Shown: one piece after another, positions 1-11,100 of the stretch
How the letters are laid out: every line of letters begins with the position of its first letter
Numbering within the stretch: position 1 is the first letter of the stretch
From: Tubulanus polymorphus
Taxonomy: Eukaryota; Nemertea; Palaeonemertea; Tubulaniformes; Tubulanidae
Assembly (NCBI RefSeq): GCF_964204645.1
Contig: NC_134029.1
Span: forward strand, 16,696,450 to 16,760,449
Direction of reading: 5' to 3'
DNA: 64,000 nucleotides
Translations under genes and position numbers: made by a program
Notes under the pieces: model-generated
What the model saw: only the letters and a program-made list of their open reading frames with translations
Told to the model about the DNA's origin: nothing
Databases searched by the model: none

Positions 1-150
1 AGTTCCAGCAGAGACTTATCACATTGGACTGGTATTTGGAATTAATCCGCCAACATTGGACTGATTGAATCTTACGACATTACACCATAGGACGTGCGGC
101 TCAACTCCAGAACAGGTAAAAGTAGAGATCCATCAATCCTAAATGTCGGC

Positions 151-735
151 CGATTCTACTCGTCGACAATGTCTACAACCCCGATTGTCGTCCGATTCTA
201 CTCGTCGACAATGTCTACAACACCGATTGTCGTCCGATTCTACTTGTCGACAATGTCTACAACCCCAATTGTCGTCCGATTCTACTCGTCGACAATGTCT
301 ACAACCCCGATTGTCGTCCGATTCTACTCATCGACAATGTCTACAACCCCGATTGTCGACCGATTCTACTCGTCGACAATGTCTGCAATCCTGATTGTCG
401 TCCGATTCTTCTCGTCGACAATGTCTACAACACCGATTGTTGTCCGATTCTACTCGTCGACAATGTCTACAACCCCGATTGTCGTCCGATTCTACTCATC
501 GACAATGTCTACAACCCCGATTGTCGACCGATTCTACTCGTCGACAATGTCTGCAATCCTGATTGTCGTCCGATTCTACTCGTCGACAATGTCTACAACA
601 CCGATTGTTGTCCGATTCTACTCATCGACAATGTCTACAACCCCGATTGTCGACTGATTCTACTCGTCGACAATGTCTACAACCCCGATTGTCGACCGAT
701 TTTACTCGTCGACGATGTCTACAATCATGTTTATA
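151..735 (+). repeat. 42-bp tandem satellite array A, about 14 units
   Basis: Fourteen head-to-tail copies of a 42-bp unit begin at 151, 193, 235 and so on to 697. Units differ by a few substitutions. Each contains ATTGTCG and CGACAAT arms around an 11-nt spacer, and many have two GTCGAC palindromes. Because 42 is divisible by three, the array stays open in one frame and gives a spurious 14-residue peptide repeat; this is not a gene. The same unit recurs in opposite orientation at 3473-3932. Confidence 0.95.
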
Positions 736-770
736 CAATCTTATATAGCAGTGTTTCATCTAGCATTAAA

Positions 771-2007
771 CTAGGGGTCCAGGGACACCATGCCCACTTG
801 GGAAGTGGTTTCAAATGCTCAACAATCTAACAATTTCAATATTCAAAGCCCCCAGGTGACCATTTACAAAAACCAATGACCTTAAAACTCACCACAATCA
901 TAGAACATGTCAGCAGCTACGATTTTGTAATCGATTGTGATAACAAAATATGCCTCGTTACCAATTTAATATGGAAATACTAAGTCATTCTACTATTCAA
1001 CGCCCCTGGTGACCATATTCAAAACCCAATGACCTCGAAACTCACCACAATCATAGAACATGTCATGAACTACAACTTTGCAATTGATCATGGTAACAAA
1101 ATATGCCTAGGTACCAATATAATAAGGAAATACTAAGTTATTCTACTATTCAACGCCCCCTGGTGACCATATAGAAAAACTTATGTCCTTAAAACTCGCA
1201 ACAATCATAGATGATGTCATGAGCTACAACTTTCCAATTGATTGTGGTTACAAAATATTCATAGGTACGAATATAATAAAGAAATGCTAAGATATTGTAT
1301 TATTCAACGCCCCCTGGTGGCCATATACGAATTCCAATTACCTTGAAACTCACCACAATCATGGAACACGATATGAGCTACAACTTTCTAATTGATTCTG
1401 GTAGCAAAATACGCTTAGGTATCAATATAATGTGGAAAAACTTTTTCCCACTTACGAATGAGTACTGGTGACACCAAGATGGCCACCAATTGCGTCATAA
1501 TTGGCTGATGAAAAATACCTGTCTCAGGTATAAAATATCCCTTTCCAAAGAACACCCATCACAAATTGTAATGAGAAATGGCAAACCAGTAGGAAGCTAC
1601 AGGACTCAGAATTCGGGCCAAAATTAACATTTTTGGGCACTAAAAAGGTCATAGGACAGCCATCTTGAGTCCGACCGACCCAATTTTTGTTATGTTGATG
1701 GGCCCTGGGGGGATTCACATATATCCGAAAGATCAAGGTAATTGATCAAAGCGTCTTCAAAATTTCCCTCAAAAAGTTCGAAAATGTGTAAAAAGTGCTG
1801 ATTTTGGCGAACAACAATGGCTGCCGGTCGGCCATCTTGATTCTGACAGGGCCAGTTTTTGGGCTGAAGATGTGTCTAGGGTAGATACATGTGTAACCCA
1901 AATATCAAGACGTTACCTTGAAGCATCTTCAAAACTTCCCAAAATAACTGGATTCCGTCTACGGACGGACGAACGGACGACGGACGAAAAGTGAACGCAA
2001 TAGCCTG
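771..2007 (+). mobile_element. Helitron/pearl-like non-autonomous element with four ~154-bp core repeats
   Basis: The element starts with CTAGGGGTCCAGGGACACC, seen also at 24310 and 32878. It then has about four tandem core units of 153-154 bp, marked by a GGTGACC-type motif at 855, 1008, 1162 and 1316. A unique ~550-bp right part follows, ending in ACGGACG repeats and GTGAACGCAATAGCC. In other copies that end continues into a GGGACTTAAGTCCC palindrome and a CTAA terminus, which is lost here. It has no coding capacity. A short tandem core between unique flanks, plus a 3' hairpin and CTRR, is typical of Helitron-related pearl/DINE-type elements; that class assignment is inference. Confidence 0.7.
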
Positions 2008-2965
2008 CAATGTGCAATGTTTCCTAATGCATAGAATCGAGGTAGCCCCTACTACGATTGAGGACTAGAAACTATGTTTAAATCTGATTATGCAATGAGT
2101 GACAAACTTTACCACAGTACATCCTTACACCTATGCCTGTCAATCAACAAAAGTAAATCTAGATAGGGCTTTCAAAATGAATTGGAAAACCAGTTGCAGA
2201 CGAAAAAAATTGTAGAAAAAAGCAATCTCAAGTAGCAAACACAGCGTAAAAGAGCCAGCAATAGTGTATAGGCCTACATGAAATTGCATATTTTTAATCT
2301 TAGAAATATCAAATTAATTGATTTAAATTGATAGTGTTAGTGATTGGCAAGTAACTGTTGATAATTGGTAAGCAGTCAGCTTAAGAACACATTATTGCTA
2401 TTAGGCTACTCAAACTAATTGTCTGTGCGAGTCTCTCTGTGAGTTCACCGAACAAAGTTTTTCACCTTGTATATAAAAAATTTGTCTAATAGTCTAGATA
2501 AAAAGATCCAGAGCATCACGATGTGTTCAAAACGAAACAATCCATCGAATATACACTACCAGCTTTACAACGGCAGTCGCTAGAATGATTGGCAGTAGTT
2601 TGGAAGCCAGCCAATTTCCTGGAAACTTAAACTAGGCCACACGTCTGAGGCACGTTTTCACATGATGCACACTGACTGCAGAACATTTGAATATAACCAC
2701 TGATCACATGAGCTACTATCGTTGATATCATACGAGATATTTCATAGCCGTCGCAGGAAACTTACTAACAGTCGGATGCGTCGGCTTATTTTGAAAGCCC
2801 TGACTCATTACTCGTGACTGACAAGGGCAGGATGGCGGACCTACAGCAAGTGATGATGGCACAAGGGCAATCATAGGACATATCTGAAGGGCACAAGGGC
2901 GGCAATTTTCGGGGGCGGGGCGGACCGCCCTTCTATTTTTGGCTAGATGAAGCACTGTTTAGGCT
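2008..2965. other. no recognisable feature
   Basis: AT-rich sequence between the transposon and the 50-bp minisatellite. I see no exon-like ORF, TIR pair or tandem array. The minus-strand ORF at 2728-2955 has no recognisable family features. Confidence 0.4.
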
Positions 2966-3449
2966 AGAGTGGCTGCGTGTGTGCGTGGATTACGCTTATA
3001 TAGAGTGGCTGGGATCGAGGGGCCGCGTGTGTGAGTGGATCACCCTTATATAGAGTGGCTGGGATCTAGGGGCTGCGTGTGTGCGTGGATCACCCTTATA
3101 TAAAGTGGCTGGGAGCGAGGGGTGGTGTGTGCGTGGATTACCCTTATATAGAGTGGCTGCTATCGGGGGGCTGCGTGTGTGCGTGGATTACCCTTATAAT
3201 GAGTGGCTGGGATCGAGGGGCTGCGTGTGTGCGTGGTTTACCCTTATATAGAGTGGCTGGGATCGAGGGGCCACGTGTGTGCGTGGATTGTGTGCGTGGA
3301 TTACCCTTATATAAAGTGGCTGGGATCGAGGGGCCGCGTGTGTGCGTGGATTACCCTTATATAGAGTGGCCGGGATCGAGGGGCTGCATGAGTGCGTGGA
3401 TTACCCTTATATAAAGTTATATAAAGTGGCTGGGATCGAGGAGCTGCGT
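2966..3449. repeat. 50-bp minisatellite, about 9 units
   Basis: Units of about 50 bp carry GTGTGCGTGGATTACCC, TTATATAGAGTGGCTGGGAT and a CGAGGGGC segment. Units vary by point changes and small deletions (a shortened unit near 3290 and a duplicated TTATATAAAG near 3410). The 50-bp array lies immediately beside inverted 42-bp array B. Confidence 0.9.
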
Positions 3450-3472
3450 GCTTCCATCAGTTGATTTTCACA

Positions 3473-3932
3473 ATCAGGATTGTAGACATTGTCGACGAGT
3501 AGAATCGGTCGACAATCGGAGTTGTAGACATTGTCGACGAGTAGAATTGGTCGACAATCGGGGTTGTAGACATTGTCGACGAGTAGAATCGGTCGACAAT
3601 CGGGTTGTAGACATTGTCGACGAGTAGAATCGGTCGACAATCGGGGTTGTAGACATTGTCGACGAGTAGAATCGGTCGACAATCAGGATTGTAGACATTG
3701 TCGACGAGTAGAATCGGTCGACAATCGGGGTTGTAGACATTGTCGACGAGTAGAATCGGTCGACAATCGGGGTTGTAGACATTGTCGACGAGTAGAATCG
3801 GTCGACAATCGGGGTTGTAGACATTGTCGACGAGTAGAATCGGTCGACAATCGGGGTTGTAGACATTGTCGACGAGTAGAATCGGTCGACAATCGGGGTT
3901 GTAGACATTGTCGACGAGTGAAATCGGTCGCA
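3473..3932 (-). repeat. 42-bp tandem satellite array B, about 11 units, inverted relative to array A
   Basis: Eleven units start at about 3481, 3523, 3565, 3606 and so on to 3900. The unit is the reverse complement of array A. Spacing is 42 bp except for one 41-bp unit, which shifts the minus-strand frame. Units here are more uniform than in array A. Each holds ATTGTCGAC and GTCGACAAT arms. Confidence 0.95.
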
Positions 3933-4143
3933 GCCAAATTACTCCTTTTCTATAAATGTATCTTTGAGCGGCGAACTATTCCACGCTATACTGGACTTGA
4001 ACCAACGTCGCACGGAGAGCAGGTGTGACAGACAGTAGGCCTTATCACATAAGAATCCCCTAATCGGGTAAAAGAGCAGATCCGCACCTAGTCTCATGAT
4101 CGATGCAATCTACTGAAAGACAGAATCCAGGCTAAAATCTTTC

Positions 4144-4690
4144 TAATGTCTATTTATTAATTGATGAGACCTGTTTTTCTGGGATATTTTGCTTACTTTT
4201 TGGGGTACATACCTCATTTATGTCTTAACAGAATGCCAAAAATCGCGGACAACAACTGAATATCCGATATATTTCCAGTTCTGTACCAATTAGATGGATT
4301 GGCAAAAAGACTCCTTAAGTCCAGTTGAATGAGAGAGAAAATCCTCCATTTTGTCAAATTTCTTGGATTTGAACATTGTTACCATGCCTACGCCACCCTG
4401 ATTTAGTTGTTGAGACCCCACAAGAAAAATAACTTCATTTCGTAGGCATGGTGACAATGTAAAAATTCAAGAAATTTCACAAAATGGAGGATTTTCTCTC
4501 TCATTCAATTGGACTTAAGGAGTCTTTTTGCCAATCCATCTAATTGGTACAGAACTGGAATAATATCGGATATTCAGTTGTTGTCCGCGATTTTTGGCAT
4601 TCTGTTAAGACATAAATGAGGTATGTATCCTAAAAAGTAAGCAAAATATCCCAGAAAAACAGGTCTCATCCATTAATAAATAGACATTAG
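4144..4690 (+). mobile_element. palindromic MITE, copy 1 (547 bp)
   Basis: The ends are CTAATGTCTATTTATTAAT and its reverse complement at 4672-4690. The two arms are near-complete inverted repeats of about 245 bp around an asymmetric ~50-bp loop at 4393-4441. A second copy at 37805-38352 has the loop in the opposite orientation. No coding capacity. TA at each end would fit a TA target duplication (Tc1/mariner-like), but this is not proven. Confidence 0.88.
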
Positions 4691-4859
4691 TGAAGATTTA
4701 AAATTAACCAATAGCAATGTACTGAACTGAATTGCGGAGCCGGATGACATTTTAAATCTGACTGAAACAATGTCAAATGATATTAAAATGTAGGTAGGCC
4801 TAATTGATTGAACCGTTACACTTTCACCCCTAATTCAATTGTAATTGATTGAATAACTT

Positions 4860-5086
4860 ACGATACGGTTGAGACTGTTCCGTTCGTAAAGACAAGCGAC
4901 GCTTTAAAAATCAACAAACAAGTTCGAACGAATCCGCCGGTTTTAAACTACTTACAATACTGACGGAATACCGAACGGACTACAGTGACAACGAAACGGA
5001 CTACAGTGACTACGAGATGAACACTTCACCGAAGCTCAAGGTCGTTGCACTAGGAATCTAGTGCCAATAAAGAGCAGCCAATAAAG
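4860..5086 (+). promoter_or_regulatory. probable COA5 promoter / 5' UTR region
   Basis: This stretch precedes the COA5 start codon. It has a direct repeat of a CGGACTACAGTGAC segment (about 4976 and 4998). A small upstream ORF of 14 codons begins with ATG at 5017 and stops at 5059-5061, 25 bp before the COA5 ATG. Whether it lies in the transcript is unknown because no transcription start can be read. Confidence 0.35.
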
Positions 5087-5194
5087 ATGCCGAAATATTT
5101 CGATGAAGATGACACGCAAAAATCTAAATTTGCTTGTTCTGGCTTGAGAGAAGATCTTCTCGAATGCCTCCTTAAATCAAACTGTGTGAGAAAG
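5087..5194 (+). CDS. COA5: COA5 exon 1
   Basis: 36 codons from ATG 5087 (preceded by AATAAAG) to donor AAAG|GTAAAA. Encodes the MPKY start and the first CX9C, CSGLREDLLEC. Confidence 0.93.
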
Positions 5195-8100
5195 GTAAAA
5201 CTGTTGGCAAACGACTAATTTTTTCATTTTTTAGGCACAGGCAGGGCTTGTAAACTGGCTTCGATTTTATTTCATTCCCGCGGCCAGTCAGGAACACTTT
5301 CCAAAAACGGCTTATTCTGCCAATTTCGGCGTTTTCCGCCAATAACGGCGGAATCAGCCATTTATGGATTACTCAGTTTTAAACTGCTTCTGCCAATTTA
5401 GCCGAAATCGGCGTTTTCTGCCATTTTTGGCTTGTTCTTAAAAAACGCCATTTCCGCTGTTTTCAGCACAGGGACTTGTCACGACTGATAATGGATGAGA
5501 CCAATGATGGGGGTACCAGTATCCCTGCAACTGTATAATAAAATAACAAGGGTGGCAACAAATTTTCAATCTGACAATGACTTCTCCACTTCAATCGACT
5601 GTAATTCCAAAAATTCTCAACCGATTCACATGAAATAAGCTTTAATACAACCTAGAAGACTTTCTGCTTCGAACGAGCCTACAACCACCACTCTCCGACA
5701 ATTATCTCACAACGAAATCACCTTTTTTTGACGAGAGATAGCTCAAAATGGAGGTGTACCGATTCTATGGTGGACAGCAAAATGGTCGTTTTTTTCAATT
5801 CAAACGATGATTTCTATGTGAGATCTTAGAGAAAACCCCAACAAACCATACATTTTTTAAAACTACGCGGTCATACCTGTACGCTTATCTCATTTATTTG
5901 TATAATCCACGCGATGGGTGAGCTCACAAGCTCAAAATCGAAAATGAGGACGAACACGGCGTTCAACTTGTCATCAACTGGGCGGCCATTAATCACGTGA
6001 TATCGTAGTAACGGGCTAAATATTTCACGCGCATTGATTGGCTTAGAGATTTCGAAAAACATTACAAAATTTATTAAAAGTTCTGTTAATTAATAAAATA
6101 TCCGTATTATGAAAATATAGTGCAACATTCGTCTGAGGGGTGGTATTATTAACAAATATTTCCTTTTTTCAAGTCTACAGACGTAGACTTGTCGCGGTTC
6201 TATTAACATAGCCCGAACCTGCACGTCACGTGATTAATGGCCGCCAGCGCGATAGTGCGAGGTGACTTTTTCGTATATTTGTTCGATTTTGAGCTTGCGA
6301 GCTCACCCATCGCGTGGATTATACAAATAAATGAGATAAGCGTACACGTATGACCGCGTAGTTTTAAAAAATGTATGGTTTGTTGGGGTTATCTCTAAGA
6401 TTTCACATAGAAATCATCGTTTGAAGTGAAAAATACGACCATTTTGCTGTCCACCATAGAATCGGTACACCTCCAATTTGAGCTATCTCTCGTCAAAAAA
6501 CGGTGATTTCGTTGTGAGATAATTGTCCTAGAGTGGTGGTTAAAGGCTCGTTGGAAGCAGAAAGTTTTCTAGGTTGTATTAAAGCTTATTTCATGTGAAT
6601 CGGTTGAGAATTTTTGGAATTACAGTCGATTGAAGTGGAGAAGTCATTGTCAGATTGAAAATTTGTTGCCACCCTTGTTTTTTATATTATACAGGGATAG
6701 TGGACCTGGTCATTGATATTGGTTTTATTCATTCACTATCAATTGTGACAAGTCCCTGTGGTTTTCAGCTGTTACAGTTTTTAAAACTACATCGCCAGAA
6801 ACGGCGTTTTAGCTTAGATAGTTTTACAGGTGCTATTTATAGTGCTTAGTTCGATGGGAGTCCTTATTATGACATCATCGCTTTTCTGCTGGCATACATT
6901 TGTATATGAATCTCATTGATCCATTCCAGGCTTCAAGAAAGAATTAAATATAAATGTACGGGTTTCCGATGGCAAATGTATTTGAATTCTGTTCTTTCTT
7001 TATGCATCAGCCTGGAAGTTAAAATGACCATGATATTTTTAAACAAACTGTGCTTTCGACCAGTAATTCTGAAGCGAACTAATCAATGGTGTAGTGCGTA
7101 TTAATGATATGATATGTGATTGCCGCACGCACGCTTAATTCTCCAAGACTTGAACAAGGTGCAGTGCTGGACCAACACGTTTGTTGTTCCAAATTTGGTC
7201 TTGTTGCTCAGGGGATTTTTTAGTCATTTTCCCAATGTTGTTCATTGTACAACTATTCAACAACCCAATTTAGATGTAACGGTCATTCATAAATTCATTG
7301 AATTTATGTTATTCATTTGACTTTCAATTGTAGGATAAGAAAACTCCGTTAGCATGTTTAAAATTAAGCCAGGATGCAGTAAGTTATCCAAGTGAGTGCC
7401 ACAAACTTAGAGTCGCTTTCTTCGAATGCAAAAGATCTTTGGTAAATATGACTCCTTCGAAGCCATGCAAAGAAATAGCCTTGTTTCTCATCTCAGCAAA
7501 ATCTGATACACCACCTCCGATGTATCAATCTTGAAAAAAATTCAAATACACCCTAGGGCAACGAATAGTTCAACATCATGACTATAGTGAACTGATATTA
7601 ATCTCAGCACAGAGTTAACAAATACAAACCAACGGCAGATATATAGAAAGGTTTATTATCTGACAGTATATCTATTGTGGGTTTTTAGCCCACTTGGGAC
7701 TTAAGTTCAATTCCAAAAAACTACAATTCACGACAAACAACGTGTAAATTTAATTACTGTTGTGGTGTTCAGCGCATGGAAAAGCTGCGCATTACAAAGT
7801 CAATCTATCTCTGCCGGGTGCGTAAGGGGCAGGACCACCTTGTGAGTGTGCAGGAGGCAGACAGGGCATCTTAAAGTGAAAACTTATCTTAGAATATAGC
7901 CGAACCGATGGAATTTTACAATAAATTGTCAGTCAACTGATTGATGATACAACATGGTTCTTGGTGTACTAAACAATGATATTTTCTTCCAATAAATAAC
8001 AATATCTTTATTGGTGATATCGTATCATGGTTGGGCGGTAAATTGCGCGATCAAATAACTTACCTATCCGGGTTTCAGTCATGAGTAGGCCACTGCTCTA

Positions 8101-11100
8101 GAAATATGTATTCTGCCGCTGAGAATTAATCCCAATTAATCTGCTTCTGATAGGAGGAATAACAGTCATATTTAAACACTATGATATTTATACACCGGGG
8201 TACATAAATATATGTTTTTCTATTCAAAAGGGGCCGTTCCCCATTCTTTACTGCCAATTTCAATGCGGGCATATCACTACGCAATTGCTTCTACCACATA
8301 CGGTAACTAATGAGAAAAATGTGATAGGATAACTTTTTAGACCATTTAATCAGAAATGTGGTGCGCTGTGTTGTAGGGATTGAGACATTATTTTGAGTCA
8401 TTTTCAGCTGTTTCTAATGTTTTACGAGAACGAAGTTACAATTTGAAGTTACTATGAAAATGAAAAGAGTTGGCGGTTTTTTTTTTTTTTTACTACGACT
8501 TTCCATCCATTTTACTAGCATTGGCATGATGTCATAGATGTCAACCAATGCTAAAAATTCTATTCCTCATCTATATACCAGTACCTTCATTGTCTAATTC
8601 CAAAATATGGCCAGGTCTAGGGTGGACAATATCTCCACCAAAGGAAGAGCTAGACCATGAAAAGATTTGTGAATAAGAAAATTATATATTCGCTAGTATT
8701 CTTTCTGTCCTTACACGATGCCAAATGGCATTTACGTTGTGTAGAAATGTGTTAGATTGATGGGGATGATGATCAATCTGCTGCATCGAACCACCATTAC
8801 TAGGCTATGTCGAAGACCAACTTTTAGGTGTGGTATTTGTGCTCTTTCCCAACCAGTTACTATATCATCATACAGTGTTTTGCTTAGAAAATACAGTCAA
8901 CCCCACGTAAGTCAGCATCGAATAAGTTGTATCATCACATCTCTCGTATAATTATTTTGGCCCGATTTTTTTTCTTTAATCTTTATGAAATTATGCTTAT
9001 AACTCATACTACAAGTCGTATTTTCACTAAAGTTGTAAAAATTTAGAAACCAAATCTTCTGATTCCATTCAAAATACCTTGCGTAAGTTGTAGCCCAATA
9101 TGCCAGCAGCAGATGAAAATACGCTACAATATTGTCTGTGTAAGTGTTTAGACAGTTCCTATGTAACTTTCTTGTGACGTTTGCCTGGTGCACGTGGCAG
9201 CTTTAATTGATTGGAGCATGGACGTATAAGCTAGTTTATACATCCATGATTGGAGGGTGGATTTCAGCGATATAGGATCTGAACTGACAGCTAAGGATAT
9301 GACCGGAAACATTACCAACCATGCTGGAATCTGAGCATTGTATAGATCGTATTTTCACGGGTTTTAGTTATTCGAGTAATTTGTATAAAACCATGACTTA
9401 AAGATAACTCATAAAAATACGACTTACACGTGACTCGGACATCACCTAAGTTGAAAGAAATCGTCAGTCCCAAGGGCTATGACTTATGCGGGGTTGACTG
9501 TAGTATTACAAAAAAACTGTTATGTTAATGATATCTTAGCTTACTATGACGCAGATGATTTCTTTTTGAATGATTTTTAGGCCAGCTGTAGGTTATTACT
9601 ATACGAATGGAGCGAATTTAAATGACATGGTTTCCGGAGTAAAGGCTCTTTGACTGTGCAACTGAGCATATATTCATGCAAATCATTCATTAAAGCATTA
9701 TCCATTCTCCAACCTCTATATAGCTGAATTTTGAAAAAGGGCCTCGTTAAAATTTATATGAGCTTTTTCACGAAAAAACTGATTGCAATCAGAAAGCAAA
9801 GACTCCTCTATGATTGGTTTAGCCGCAGAGATCAGCAGGTGTTCACGTGAACCCGCGGTATCATCTACCGTTTTACTTACGGGTTTTATTTTAAGATCTA
9901 AAATTGTATTTCAATATCGATTTCTGTGAAATCTTTAGTAGATTTGGTTTTTGGGAGGAATATTTTTATTAGCACTGCAGAAAATATCATTGACAATTGT
10001 GCAAAGTCCGAGAAAAATAGCTTTTTCTCAATTGGATGGATGACCTTGATATGCTAATTAGCCGTGCTCAAACTGCAAATTCAATCAAATTTTATTCTAC
10101 AAAAAATATCAAATCCAATTCAATTTTACTTATTGAACAAGGTAAAACGGCATATCTAATTCAATTTTATTTTATTGAGCAAATTTCAGAAAATTCAATT
10201 CTATTCCGCATTCAAATCAATAAGACCAAGGGAAAAGATTTATCTGAGGTATTTGTTCCTGCCAGCTCCAGTCGCTGTCTGTGCTACTTATGAAAACACG
10301 ATTGAATTGTGTAAATCATTAGCCTGGGACCTTATTCACTAACGTTACGCAAGTCTGCGTGGATATTTTGCGTTGCGGGATGATTTGCTACGAAAATCAG
10401 TTTGCGGTGCGTGGTTTTCACTTACCTCCTCACAAAAAGTGATTCGCAATTTTTCACGCAACGGGAACCAGTCCAATTGTAAAACCTCATTGCAGATTGA
10501 TATATTGGGTCAATATCTTATTTTACCACCTCCATAGCTGGATTCTTGAGGTGACCTCATTGAAAACAATTTGTATTTGATTTGATTTATCATCAAAGGA
10601 ACAAGCATCATAGGGCAAATATATTGGTGAATAAAGTCTTAACTAACAATGAATCCCAGTTGGGCCCTGGAAAAAGTTAGTAGGGTACTGGTCTATAAAA
10701 CCATACCTTGAAAAATATCAATCGTTTACGTAATTCAACTTTAAAAAGCCACAAAAGTATTACTTGCGTGGAAAATAAGAGATTAGGGGTGCCCCTTAGT
10801 TCACGCAGATTTGTGGGGAAAATTGATGAATTTGCGAGGAAAATATTTGCGTGGATTTTAGTGAATACGGAGATTTTTTCAAATTTGGAGTTACGGGAGG
10901 ATTTGCGATGAACATTGCAATGGTTGGAGTCAGTGAATAAGGTCCCTGGGATTGACAAGTCTATGAGCTGGGAGTGTATTTGGACAATTTAAACCACAGA
11001 ATGCATCATTTGCCATTTTATGAAAAGCTGAAAGGCTGGCCATAGTGCCCCTTGTGGCTCTTTTTTTCACATTAATCACCAGCTTTATGTTAGAGAATAA

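Noticed and set aside
94-657. 187-codon ORF of a 14-residue repeat, and its mirror at 3474-3908
   Set aside because: Frame stays open only because the 42-bp unit is divisible by three; the same repeat runs in the opposite orientation nearby and frames shift at one 41-bp unit.
3079-3414. 111-codon ORF with repeated peptide
   Set aside because: Translation of the 50-bp minisatellite; no homology or start context.
151-3932. CRISPR-like regular repeats
   Set aside because: Units are contiguous with no unique spacers, and the context is animal nuclear DNA.
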